Source: Gordonia iterans
GTDB taxonomy: Bacteria; Actinomycetota; Actinomycetes; Mycobacteriales; Mycobacteriaceae
Length of the DNA stretch: 64,000 nt
Assembly (NCBI RefSeq): GCF_002993285.1
Contig: NZ_CP027433.1
Coordinates: forward strand, 1,736,001-1,800,000
Direction of reading: 5' to 3'
Position numbers and translations under genes: made by a program. This document shows, piece by piece, positions 10,349 to 18,890 of the stretch. A model generated the notes under the pieces. It was given only the letters and a program-made list of their open reading frames with translations. It was not told the origin of the DNA and did no database searches. The number at the start of each line of letters is the position of its first letter. Position 1 is the stretch's first letter.

Positions 10349-11494
10349 ATGTCCAGCATGCAGCTCCGCCGTGACGATGTCATCATCGGTGTCGATACCC
10401 ACAAGGACAACCACGTAGCAGTCGCGATCGACGGTCTCGGCGGACGACTCGGTGATGTGGTCATCTCGGCCACGGTCGCCGGATTCGACGAGCTCGTCAC
10501 CTTCTGTCTGGCGTTGGTCGGCCCGGCCGGAAGTCTGATCGGGTTCGGCGTTGAAGGCACCGGCTCCTACGGCGTCGGCCTGGCCCGCTACCTGCGCAAC
10601 CACGGCCACCAGGTCCATGAGATCGCCCGTCCCGCGCGGGCCGCCGAACGTCGTCTCGCGGGGAAGAACGACACCATTGACGCCGAGCACGCCGCTCGGC
10701 AGCTGCTGGCCGGCCACGGCTTATCGGCACCGAAGACCGCCGATGGTGCAGTGGAGACGATCAGGCTGGTCAAGATTGCCTACGACGGTGCCGTCCAAGC
10801 CCGAACCACCACCATGATCACACTCAAAGCGACCCTCGCGACGGGAAGCGAAGCGCTGCGCGCAAAGTTGGAGAAGCTCACTGACCACAAGCTGATCACC
10901 GCGTGCGCGGCACTGGAAGGCCCGACCCCATTGCCACCCGTTCGCCGTGGAGCACCAGCCGTAGTTGTCCCGAACGATCCAGAGGCCGCGATGCGACATG
11001 TGTTGTCCTCAATGGCGCAGCGTTGGCTGGCGCTGCATGAAGAGGCCAAGGCTCACGCCGCGTCGTTGAAGACACTCACCGCGGCCACTGCACCCCGGCT
11101 CATCGAGGCTGTCGGCGTCGGTTACGACACTGCGGCCCAGATGCTGATCACCGCCGGCGACAACACCAACCGGATCAAGTCCGAGGCGGCATTCGCCAAA
11201 ATGTGCGGCGCCTGTCCGATCCCGGCCGGATCAGGCAAGACCAACAACCGCCACCGGCTCTATCGCGGTGGGAACCGCCAGGCCAACGCCGCGCTGTACC
11301 GGGTCGTCATCGTGCGGATGCGCTGGCACCAGCCCACCATCGACTACGTCGCCCGTCGCACCGCCGAGGGCCTGTCGAAACGGGAAATCATCCGCTGCCT
11401 CAAGCGCTACCTCGCACGTGAACTCTTCCGACTCCTGCCCACACCGGATACCACCGCCGAACCCCGCGTCGACGAACCCGAAATTGCGGCCTGA
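10349..11494 (+). CDS. IS110-family DEDD recombinase (transposase)
   Basis: About 381 residues. The N-terminal RuvC-like domain shows the acidic residues in IGVDTHKDNH, FGVEGTGSYG and KNDTIDAEHAARQL; the C-terminal Tnp_20 domain has the Ser-containing stretch CGACPIPAGSGKTNNRHRLY followed by RGGNRQANAAL. Known members cut and join DNA with the help of a bridge RNA. The ATG at 10349 puts the first Asp about 13 residues in; ATG 10358 or an upstream ATG at 10313 are alternatives, but 10313 begins only a few bases after the bridge RNA donor stem. AGAGAGG lies ~12 bases upstream of 10349. No frameshift or missing catalytic residue was seen, so the gene looks functional. Confidence 0.93.
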   Translation: MSSMQLRRDDVIIGVDTHKDNHVAVAIDGLGGRLGDVVISATVAGFDELVTFCLALVGPAGSLIGFGVEGTGSYGVGLARYLRNHGHQVHEIARPARAAERRLAGKNDTIDAEHAARQLLAGHGLSAPKTADGAVETIRLVKIAYDGAVQARTTTMITLKATLATGSEALRAKLEKLTDHKLITACAALEGPTPLPPVRRGAPAVVVPNDPEAAMRHVLSSMAQRWLALHEEAKAHAASLKTLTAATAPRLIEAVGVGYDTAAQMLITAGDNTNRIKSEAAFAKMCGACPIPAGSGKTNNRHRLYRGGNRQANAALYRVVIVRMRWHQPTIDYVARRTAEGLSKREIIRCLKRYLARELFRLLPTPDTTAEPRVDEPEIAA

Positions 11495-11954
11495 TCGACT
11501 TGAAAATCTATAGGAGCTTCAACGCGATGGCCGAGGCGCTGAACTCGCTGTACAAGGCCGAGCTGGTCCGCGGCCCCAGGCAGCGACGCAAGGGGATGTG
11601 GCACGGCATCGATGACCTCGAGATCGCCACCGCCGAGTGGGTCGACTGGTACAACCAGCGACGGCTCCACGGCGAGCTCGGACACGTCCCGCCCGCCGAG
11701 TACGAGGCCGCCTACTGGGCCAGCCTCGATCAAGCAGCCGACGACAAGAACGCCGCCTGACACGGCCACTGCAGGCCGATCACACGTCCAGGCCAACTCG
11801 GCTCTGGCAACCAAGGAAACCAACTAAATCAGTCTCCAAGAAACCCGGGGCTTGACACATGGCTCCACCACTACAATCACCACCGACCCCACACCGGCAT
11901 CGGCGGCCAAGTCCCCGCAGACCGCGTTCACAACCTCACGGGGAAATACAGCTA

Positions 11955-12045
11955 GGGCCCGGCGTGTCGAAATGACGGTCCGGTGGAGTCGTTTCGACAC
12001 GACGCTCGGCTGGCGCCTCGCATCGGCTCAACGAGCGAGGGGCGC
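11955..12045. repeat. REP-like repeats right of the IS cluster
   Basis: 11955-11975 (ending GGCGTGTCGAAATG) is the right part of the palindrome split by IS481. A second unit starts GTTTCGACACGACGCTCGG at ~11991 and ends GGCTCAACGAGCGAGGGG at ~12040. The bases from here to the end of the HNH gene at 12263 hold no gene I can support; they include an antisense extension of the repeat-rich 3' part of that gene. Confidence 0.65.
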
Positions 12046-12262
12046 TGCGGTGGGCTCGTTTGAATCCGGAGCTGCCCTGGGCAGCACGGGCGGCCTGGCC
12101 GCGGTGGCGCGGTCAGGCTGTCTGTGCCAGGGAGTTGGGCGAGGATCTGTTCGGCGCTCGAGGGCGGGTCGACCGGGACTCTTCCCCCGGATCGGGGACG
12201 GCCCGTAGTGGACGATGATCGTCGGCTTCGATCGACCGTCGTCCAGGCCGGAGTCCTGCCCC

Positions 12263-14029
12263 TCAGGTCGCCCAAGTTCCTCGGGTGGCCGGGTGTCCTC
12301 GAGTGATCGAGGATCCCCGGATGGTCCGAGGTCGTCGGGATCCCCGAAGTCCTCGAGCGGTCCAGAATCTTCGGGTGACCCAGGGCACGTCGGGATGCCC
12401 GAGAACCTCCGGTGGTCCGAAGTCCTCGGATTGTCCGGGGTCGCCGGGTGGTCCGGGGTCGTCTGGTCCGGCCGCCGCGGTGGCGGGGTGGCCGTGTCCG
12501 GGGTCGGGTGCCGGCCGTTCAGGGCCGGGTACCAGGCGTTCGGGGTGGAACAGAACATTGCTCTGCCACCGCGTGCCACGGCCCACGGGCCGCCACCCCA
12601 CACGTCCGGCGTCCGGGCCGAAGGTCAGGACGGTCGACTCCCACCGCCCCGGGGCTTTACCGTTCATCCGGTTGTGCCGCCCGCACGCCCCACCCAGACG
12701 GTCGATGTCTGTGGCACCGTCGTCGGTCCAGTCGGGCATATGATGCGCCTGAGTGCGGATGAACGGCACCGTGCAGCCCGGCGCGGTGCACCCGCGGTCA
12801 CGGGCGAACAGCGCCAACCTTTGCGCCGCCGTCGCGAACCGACTCGCCCGCCCCAAATACAAGATTTGTCCGGTGGCTTGGGAGAACACCGCCAGGTACG
12901 GGACCGTGTCCGCGGCGAACTGCACCAGATCCGACACCGGAATCCGGGTACCGGTCGCGGTCCAGCCGATCCCGGCCTGACGCGCCAGATCCTCATCAGT
13001 CACCGTCACCACCGTCTGCGACGGAATCCTCGTGGGTGCGGGCTGACCGGCCAACGCCAGGGCCCAGTCGCACAACGCTTCCAGAGCGTCATGCTGCCGC
13101 TGCCCGAGCGTCCGCATATCCCGTTCAGCGGCGGCGGCCAGGACGGCGGGGTCCAGGCCGGGCTGGTCTGCCGCCCCGCGCGGGGAGTCCGGGTCGTCGG
13201 GGTTGTTCATCCCCGTAGTGGCCCACTGGTGCAGGATCACTTCCAGTTTGGCCCGCAGGACGGGGGTGAGCAGGGCCCGGACTTTGCTCATCAGTTGCCG
13301 GTTCTGCGGTTGCAGGTTGAATGTGCGGCGGCGTTTGCGGTCGTGGTCGTCGGCCAGGGTGCCGTCGGGGTCGAGCCACGCCAGGATCCGGTTGCCCACC
13401 ACCGTCACCGCGGCAGGGTCCAGACGCCGCGCCGCACCGGCGAGCATGGCCTCGGCCTTCACCCGCTCGTCGTGGGTGACCGCCGTGGGGAGTTTGTCCA
13501 TGATCTCCGCCACGGCGGCCACATGGGCGCCGCCGGCGTCCCCGTCGGCGACCGCCGTAGCGGTCTCGGCCAGCTGTGGTTCGAGACGCTCACCAGACAG
13601 GGCGCCCATCGCGCCGATGCCCTCGGCGGTGACCCGCCGCCGGCGGGCCTCACCCACACCCAGGCGCGCGCCGTAGGCGTAGAGCTGGTGGACTGAGATG
13701 TGTCCGGCGGTGCGGTACACGCCGCGGTCGGAGATCTCGATGTAGAGGGCGGCGTCGAACACTTCGGCGCGGCGGCGGGTCTGTTCACGGGCATCGAGCA
13801 GCCCCAGCAGGCCGTCGTCGGACTCGGCGGCCACCAGCGCGGTCGCCTCAGCGGTCAGCCGCTGCTCGGCGGAAGTCTGTACCGCCAGCAACTGGGCCGG
13901 CGAGAGGCCGGCGATGACGGCGTCGGGATCGAAAGCGGCGGAATCGGCGCCGGCCGGAGCAGCGACCGAACCATCGCGCGCACTCGCGGCGGCAGCGTCG
14001 TCGTTGTACGAGATGCCGTTGACGGTCAT
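12263..14029 (-). CDS. DUF222/HNH endonuclease-domain protein (REP13E12 type)
   Basis: A 588-residue protein. The start ATG at 14029 has GGGGGGAGGTGAAC just upstream. Residues ~35-370 are a DUF222 domain (LSPAQLLAVQTSAEQRL ... ARLGVGEARRRRVTAEGIGAMG). A C-terminal HNH nuclease follows: RDRGCTAPGCTVPF, then TQAHHMPDWTDDGATDIDRL and GACGRHNRMNG, with zinc-binding Cys pairs and the catalytic HH. Such genes are often multi-copy in mycobacteria and relatives and sit beside repeats, as here; their role is not established. The last ~70 residues are a Pro/Gly/Asp-rich repeat tail that changes character half-way (see the repeat entry). It lies between REP-like repeats on both sides. Confidence 0.88.
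   Translation of the reverse strand: MTVNGISYNDDAAAASARDGSVAAPAGADSAAFDPDAVIAGLSPAQLLAVQTSAEQRLTAEATALVAAESDDGLLGLLDAREQTRRRAEVFDAALYIEISDRGVYRTAGHISVHQLYAYGARLGVGEARRRRVTAEGIGAMGALSGERLEPQLAETATAVADGDAGGAHVAAVAEIMDKLPTAVTHDERVKAEAMLAGAARRLDPAAVTVVGNRILAWLDPDGTLADDHDRKRRRTFNLQPQNRQLMSKVRALLTPVLRAKLEVILHQWATTGMNNPDDPDSPRGAADQPGLDPAVLAAAAERDMRTLGQRQHDALEALCDWALALAGQPAPTRIPSQTVVTVTDEDLARQAGIGWTATGTRIPVSDLVQFAADTVPYLAVFSQATGQILYLGRASRFATAAQRLALFARDRGCTAPGCTVPFIRTQAHHMPDWTDDGATDIDRLGGACGRHNRMNGKAPGRWESTVLTFGPDAGRVGWRPVGRGTRWQSNVLFHPERLVPGPERPAPDPGHGHPATAAAGPDDPGPPGDPGQSEDFGPPEVLGHPDVPWVTRRFWTARGLRGSRRPRTIRGSSITRGHPATRGTWAT
12285..12470. repeat. Degenerate ~15-base tandem repeat inside the HNH gene tail
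   Basis: Units of the type GGTCCGGGGTCGTCG/GGTGGTCCGAAGTCC recur with spacing near 15 or 30 bases. On the minus strand the upstream part encodes PxDxxG motifs in the gene's frame (GQSEDFGPPEVLGHPD). Further on that motif continues only in another frame (PEDSGPLEDFGDPDDLG), while the annotated frame reads Arg/Thr-rich and stops at 12263. A copy-number or single-base change has therefore shifted the frame inside the repeat. Confidence 0.6.
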
Positions 14030-14153
14030 GATGTTCACCTCCCCCCGAAGTGCTGTTTCCGCTGGTCGAACTGCGATTTCCGAGTCTTCTTGTGTGTTTG
14101 AGATCACTTTACGGCGGCCCTCTGACAATTCTGTTCTTCGCATTGTGGGCGGG

Positions 14154-14500
14154 GCGTTTCGACTCGGCGCTCGGCTGGCGTTTCGCACCGGCTCAACGAG
14201 GGAGGGGGCTCGGCTGGCGTTTCGGGCCGGGTGCCTGTGCTCGCGAGTGAGAGGCGTTTCGACTCGGCGCTCGGCTGGCGCCTCGCACCGGCTCAACGAG
14301 CAAGGGGGGCGTTTCGACTCGGCGCTCGGCTGGCGCCTCGCTCCGGCTCAACGAGCAAGGGGGGCGTTTCGACTCGGCGCTCGGCTGGCGCCTCGCTCCG
14401 GCTCAACGAGCGAGGGGGGGCGTTTCGACACGGCGCTCGGCTGGCGCCTCGCACCGGCTCAACGAGCGACGGGGGCCTCGCGCCGGCTCAACGGGTGAGG
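14154..14500. repeat. Tandem array of five ~55-base REP-like units
   Basis: Units beginning GCGTTTCGACTCGGCGCTCG occur at about 14154, 14253, 14309, 14364 and 14419; each ends in CCGGCTCAACGAG followed by a G-rich spacer. The last three are spaced 55-56 bases apart and are nearly identical. The first is followed by a decayed partial copy. The array fills the gap between the HNH gene start (14029) and the end of the PLP-enzyme gene (14504); the part from 14030 to 14153 holds the HNH gene's promoter. Confidence 0.85.
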
Positions 14501-14503
14501 GGG

Positions 14504-15718
14504 TCAGGACACCGCGTCGAGGGCGGCGGACAGGTCGGCGCGCAGATCGCCGACGTCCTCCAGTCCCACCGAAAAGCGAAGGTGTCCGTACTTTCGGAAG
14601 CCCTCGGGGTAGGCGGCCACGCGTGGGCCGGATGCGCCGACGTGCACGATCAGCGACTCGTCGTGCCCGACCGACACCGCCGAGGTGATCAGCCGCAGCT
14701 GGGCGACGAACCGGTTCTGCAGATCCGGATCGCCGTCGAGCGCGAAGGCCATGATCCCGCCGAAGCCGCGTCCGCCGAGCAACCTGGCCGCGACGTCGTG
14801 CTGCGGGTGGCTCTCCAGCCCCGGATACGAGACGTAGGCGATCCGCTCGTCGGCTTCCAGGAAACGCGCCAGGTCGGCCGCCGACGACTGATGCCGGGCC
14901 AGCCGCAACGGGAGCGTCACCGAACCCCGCTGAATGAGCCAGGCGTTGAACGGGGAGATCACGCCGCCGACGTCGACCATCGCCTCGGCGCGGATCGGGG
15001 ACACCAGGTCGGCGCGGCCGATCACCGCGCCGCCCATCGCATCGCCGTGCCCGTTGATGTACTTGGTCAGCGAATGGACCACCAGATCGGCGCCGTCGTC
15101 CAGCGGCCGGTACAGCGGCGGCGGGGTGAAGGTGGAATCGACCGTCAGCAGGATGTCGCGGCGGTGCGCGAGTTCGGCCAGCGCGGGGATGTCGGCGACC
15201 TTGGTCGTCGGATTGGCGATCACCTCGGTGGTGATCATCCGAGTGTTCGGGCGGATGGCCGCCGCGACGGCCGCGAGATCGGAGACGTCGACGAAGGTCG
15301 CCTCGATCCCGTACTTGCGGGGCAGCAACGTCGTCCACAGCTTGTAGGTCGCCTCGTAGGTCGTGTCGGAGACGACGACGTGGTCGCCGGAGCGCAGGTG
15401 AGTGAAGAAGACCGCGTGCAGGGCGGCCACGCCGGAGGCCAGGACCAGTGCGTCTTCGCCGTGTTCGAGCGCGGCCAGCTTGCGCTGCAGCGCGATCTGA
15501 TTGAGGCCGGTGTTGCGGGTGTAGATGACGTGTTCGGGGCTCGACCAGTCGAGGGTCGCCGGATCGGGCGGGAGATGGTACGAGTTCGCCATCGTGATCG
15601 GCGTGCGGATCGGCGTGCCGGGCGAGTCTTCGCCCTCGGGTCCGGCGTTGCCGCCGTGCACGCTGAGCGAGGCCTCGCCGAGTGTGCCGGGCAGGCGCCG
15701 ATCGGGTCGCGTGGTCAC
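14504..15718 (-). CDS. Cys/Met-metabolism PLP enzyme (cystathionine gamma-synthase/lyase family)
   Basis: A 404-residue fold-type I PLP enzyme. Family marks in order: VIYTRNTGLNQIALQRKLAA, ASGVAALHAVFFTHLRSGDH (phosphate-binding region), VDSTFTPPPLYRPL with the PLP-ring Asp, and the Schiff-base Lys in VVHSLTKYINGHGD. Members perform gamma-elimination or replacement on cystathionine, O-acyl-homoserine or methionine; which reaction applies here cannot be told. The start is GTG 15718 with AAGGAGT seven bases upstream. It overlaps the stop of the OpgC-like gene by four bases (GTGA), so translation is coupled. The strand continues into the REP-like array after the stop. Confidence 0.88.
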   Translation of the reverse strand: MTTRPDRRLPGTLGEASLSVHGGNAGPEGEDSPGTPIRTPITMANSYHLPPDPATLDWSSPEHVIYTRNTGLNQIALQRKLAALEHGEDALVLASGVAALHAVFFTHLRSGDHVVVSDTTYEATYKLWTTLLPRKYGIEATFVDVSDLAAVAAAIRPNTRMITTEVIANPTTKVADIPALAELAHRRDILLTVDSTFTPPPLYRPLDDGADLVVHSLTKYINGHGDAMGGAVIGRADLVSPIRAEAMVDVGGVISPFNAWLIQRGSVTLPLRLARHQSSAADLARFLEADERIAYVSYPGLESHPQHDVAARLLGGRGFGGIMAFALDGDPDLQNRFVAQLRLITSAVSVGHDESLIVHVGASGPRVAAYPEGFRKYGHLRFSVGLEDVGDLRADLSAALDAVS

Positions 15719-16878
15719 AGTCGCACTCCTTGGTGAGATCGCGGTCGGACCGAAGCGGGCGCCCCGGCTCGGGCACGACGACGGGCGGCCCGCGCGGCGA
15801 TCACCGGCAGGCGGTGGAGTTTGTCGATCTCCATCCGGTGACGGAACTCGGCCCAGCCCCAGCACGCGGCGAAGACCGCGACGACGATCACCGTCGACAG
15901 GCCGGCGCCCCACGGCCGGAAGACGATCCACGTGGGAACCGCCAGCAGCGCCACCGCCTGGATCACGTAGGAGTCCAGACTCCGCGATCCGACCATCACC
16001 AGCGGTCGGAACCAGTCGTGCCGCATCCACTGTAGGAGGCGGCGGAAGACCCCGTAGACGGTGGCCACCACGAGCCAGGCGGCGAGCGCGCGGAGCGGGC
16101 CGAGCCCGACTTTGCCGATGAGGTCGGTCATCGGGCGCAGCCAGCCCGCGATCCACAGGCCGTGCGCCAGGGTCGCTCCGGCGATCACGCACACCGCCGC
16201 GAGGACCGGCAACGCCGCGTCGATGCGCTCGGCCACCTGCCACCGCGACCAGTTCCAGCCGACGACCATCGCCGGGACGAAGAGCACCTGCCAGGCGAGC
16301 CAGTTCTGGATCGGACCGCCGCCGGGGTGGGAGTCGACGACCATCCAGGGCGCCGGTGCGACCTGGCTCCACACGTACAGCGCGCCTGATCCGGCGAGCA
16401 CCCACCGCCACGCGCCGTGCTGCAGCAGCGGAAGCACCACGAAGGCCAGCGTCATGAGAATCAAGTAGACCACCAGGATGCTGCCGCCACTGGGCAGGAA
16501 CCGCATGGTCACCGCCCACCAGACCTGCGCGAGGACGGACTCGTCCGGCGGGAGGACCGCGATCATCCGGAACTGCTGGGCGGTGAGCCGCGTGCACACC
16601 GCCACCGCGGTCAGCGAGATGAACAACTGCGCGAGGTAGAGGGCGACCAGGCGCCGCGCCAGCCGGCCGTAGGCGTACCTCAGCGACGACGCATCGATCC
16701 AGCGGTGGTACACGAGCCCGAGGATGAGCCCGGACAACAGGACGAAGGCGCTCATGCCGTCGACCAGCGGGTAGGCATGGGTCGGCACGGCGATCAGCAT
16801 GCCGTTGGCGAAGTGGAGACTCACCATGCTCCAGATCGCCAGGCCTCGCGTGGCATCGATCGCCAGATCTCGCTTCAT
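15715..16878 (-). CDS. OpgC-family integral membrane acyltransferase-like protein
   Basis: A 387-residue protein with about ten TM segments. The start MKRDLAIDATRGLAIWSMVS and the following DGMSAFVLLSGLILGLVYHR are typical of the OpgC/acyltransferase-3-like group (D-x-x-RG near the first TM, then a serine-rich LSGL motif). E. coli-type OpgC adds succinyl groups to periplasmic glucans, but in actinobacteria the acceptor is unknown. The Arg-rich C-terminal tail is cytoplasmic. It is the first gene of a two-gene unit with the PLP enzyme, whose start overlaps its stop. The stem-loop at 16894-16929 separates it from fadD upstream. Confidence 0.78.
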   Translation of the reverse strand: MKRDLAIDATRGLAIWSMVSLHFANGMLIAVPTHAYPLVDGMSAFVLLSGLILGLVYHRWIDASSLRYAYGRLARRLVALYLAQLFISLTAVAVCTRLTAQQFRMIAVLPPDESVLAQVWWAVTMRFLPSGGSILVVYLILMTLAFVVLPLLQHGAWRWVLAGSGALYVWSQVAPAPWMVVDSHPGGGPIQNWLAWQVLFVPAMVVGWNWSRWQVAERIDAALPVLAAVCVIAGATLAHGLWIAGWLRPMTDLIGKVGLGPLRALAAWLVVATVYGVFRRLLQWMRHDWFRPLVMVGSRSLDSYVIQAVALLAVPTWIVFRPWGAGLSTVIVVAVFAACWGWAEFRHRMEIDKLHRLPVIAARAARRRARAGAPASVRPRSHQGVRL

Positions 16879-16893
16879 CGTCTACCGACAGTA

Positions 16894-16929
16894 CGGCGCG
16901 CCGCCCCGGAGAACCGGGGCGGCGCGCCG
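16894..16929 (-). terminator. Strong stem-loop after fadD
   Basis: The arms CGGCGCGCCGCCCCGG (16894-16909) and CCGGGGCGGCGCGCCG (16914-16929) are a perfect 16-base inverted repeat around AGAA. It lies directly downstream of the fadD stop on the minus strand. No U-tract follows, as is common in actinobacteria. Confidence 0.8.
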
Positions 16930-16958
16930 TCGTGCGTTTACTCCGCGTTCACGCGGGA

Positions 16959-18746
16959 CTACGAGTACAGGTTGGCGATGGCCTGCTTGTAGGTGTCGTG
17001 AATGACGTTCCGCTTGAGCTTCATCGTCGGGGTGAGCTCACCGGTGTCGATGGTGAAGTCCGTCGACAGGATGTCGAACTTCTTGATCTGCTCGGCCGCC
17101 GAGACCTTCGCGTTGGCGGCCTTGACCGCCTCCTCGAACTCCGCGCGCAGCAGCGGGTTGGCGGCCAGCTCCTCCATGGTGGTGGTCGCCGGGAGGTCGT
17201 GACGCTCCAACCAGCCCGGGGCGGCTTCCGGATCGATGGTGATCAGGGCGCCGATGAAGGGCTTCTGGTCGCCGACGACCAGGCACTGGCTCACCATCGG
17301 GTGCGCGCGGATGGTGTCCTCGAGCTGGGCCGGGGACACGTTCTTGCCGCCGGCGGTGACGATGAGCTCCTTCTTACGGCCGGTGATGAACAGGAAGCCG
17401 TCGTTCAGGGTGCCGATGTCGCCGGTGTGGAACCAGCCGTCCCGCAGCGAATCTGCGGTGGCCGCTTCGTTCTGCCAGTAGCCGCCGAACACCATCGGGC
17501 CCTTGAGCAGGACTTCACCGTCGTCGGCGATGGCGACGGTGACGCCCGGGACCGGGCGGCCGACGGAGCCGATCATGGTGTGCTCTTCGTTGTTCGCGGT
17601 CACCGCGGCGGTAGTCTCGGTGAGGCCGTAGCCCTCGTAGATCGGGATGCCGACGCCGCGGAAGAAGTGACCAAGGCGGGCGCCGAGCGGGGCGCCGCCG
17701 GAGACGGCGGCCTCGCACTGGCCACCCAGGGCGGCGCGCAGCTTGCCGTAGACCAGCTTGTCGAAGACCGCGTGCTTGATCTTCAGGCCCAGTCCGGGGC
17801 CGCCGGCGTCGAGCGCTTCGCTGTAGGCGATGGCGGTGGCCGAGGCCTTGTCGAAGATGTTTCCCTTGCCGCCGTCGACGGCCTTCTGGCGGGCGGAGTT
17901 GTAGACCTTCTCGAACACGCGCGGGACCGAGAGCACGTAGTTCGGCTTGAAGACGCCGAGGTTCTCGACCAGGTTCGGGATGTCACTGGTGTGGCCCAAG
18001 ACCACGCCGTTCTCGACACAGCCGACCGCCACGACGCGCGCGAAGATGTGCGCGAGCGGCAGGAAGAGCAGGGTCGACTTGCCCTCTTCCAGGCCGCTGG
18101 CGACCGAGGTCTTCACGGCTTCGGTCTCGGCCAGAAAGTTGGCGTGGGTCAGCACGACGCCCTTGGGGCGGCCGGTGGTGCCCGAGGTGTAGATCAGGGT
18201 GGCGGCGTCAGAGGAGCTGGCGCCGGCCTCGCGCTCGTCGAGGGCGGAGTCGGCGACGTCGGCACCGCGCTTGCGGAGCTCGGCGACGGCCCCGTCGTCG
18301 ATCACCAAGGTCTCCTGGAGCGCGGTGGCCGCGGAGATGACCGCGCTGTGCTTGGCCTGGTGGTCGGCGTTCTCCACGACCAGGAGCTTGGCGCCGGAGT
18401 CGGTGAGGATCCACTCGACCTGATCCGGTGCGGAGGTCTCGTAGATGGCGACGGTGGTGGCACCCGCACGCCAGATCGCGTAGTCGATGAGGCTCCACTC
18501 GTAGCGGGTGGACGAGAGCAGACCGACGCGATCGCCGGGGCCGACGCCCGACGCGATCAGGCCCTTGGCCACGGCGTCGACCTCTTCGGCGAACTGGCCC
18601 GCGGTCACGGTCAGCCAGTGGCCGGAGTCGCCCTGGCGCTTGAAGAGCGGCAGCGTGGGCCGATCTCGTCGCAGATTCTGAATCCGTGTGATGGTGGTGA
18701 CCTTGTCGCCAATGGTCAGCGTGGACGGAGTGCTGAACTCCTGCAT
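16959..18746 (-). CDS. fadD15: Long-chain fatty acyl-CoA synthetase (FadD15 type)
   Basis: A 595-residue AMP-forming enzyme that activates long-chain fatty acids to acyl-CoA via acyl-AMP. The P-loop-like motif is LIYTSGTTGRPKGVVLTHAN (~residue 190), followed by the adenine site YEGYGLTETTAAVT (~360) and the hinge/ribose motif GWFHTGDIGTLNDGFLFITGR then KKELIVTAGGKNVSP (~450). The C-terminal Lys region (TPTMKLKRNVIHDTY) is present. Length and order match mycobacterial FadD15 (about 600 residues). The ATG at 18746 follows a weak GA-rich site. It is transcribed alone, ending at the strong stem-loop; the divergent gene is deaD. The symbol rests on family resemblance, not on an alignment. Confidence 0.85.
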   Translation of the reverse strand: MQEFSTPSTLTIGDKVTTITRIQNLRRDRPTLPLFKRQGDSGHWLTVTAGQFAEEVDAVAKGLIASGVGPGDRVGLLSSTRYEWSLIDYAIWRAGATTVAIYETSAPDQVEWILTDSGAKLLVVENADHQAKHSAVISAATALQETLVIDDGAVAELRKRGADVADSALDEREAGASSSDAATLIYTSGTTGRPKGVVLTHANFLAETEAVKTSVASGLEEGKSTLLFLPLAHIFARVVAVGCVENGVVLGHTSDIPNLVENLGVFKPNYVLSVPRVFEKVYNSARQKAVDGGKGNIFDKASATAIAYSEALDAGGPGLGLKIKHAVFDKLVYGKLRAALGGQCEAAVSGGAPLGARLGHFFRGVGIPIYEGYGLTETTAAVTANNEEHTMIGSVGRPVPGVTVAIADDGEVLLKGPMVFGGYWQNEAATADSLRDGWFHTGDIGTLNDGFLFITGRKKELIVTAGGKNVSPAQLEDTIRAHPMVSQCLVVGDQKPFIGALITIDPEAAPGWLERHDLPATTTMEELAANPLLRAEFEEAVKAANAKVSAAEQIKKFDILSTDFTIDTGELTPTMKLKRNVIHDTYKQAIANLYS

Positions 18747-18890
18747 GCGTGCAATCCCCTCGAAGAGTCGTGTCGCTTTCGGTTCCGGACGAACCTCGTG
18801 AATTGATACCCTACCAGCGAGTCAAGTGGTGCATGTCACAGCGGTCTCGCGGGGTAGGATGTCTGCGATGATCAACGAACGCGAGTGCCG

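Noticed and set aside
14154-14500. 55-base repeats as a possible CRISPR or integron array
   Set aside because: There are no unique spacers or attC-like pairs; the units match REP-like repeats elsewhere in the window.
16932-18806. A 600-codon open frame opposite fadD
   Set aside because: It mirrors the fadD codons, has no domain, and fadD is clearly the real gene with complete motifs.
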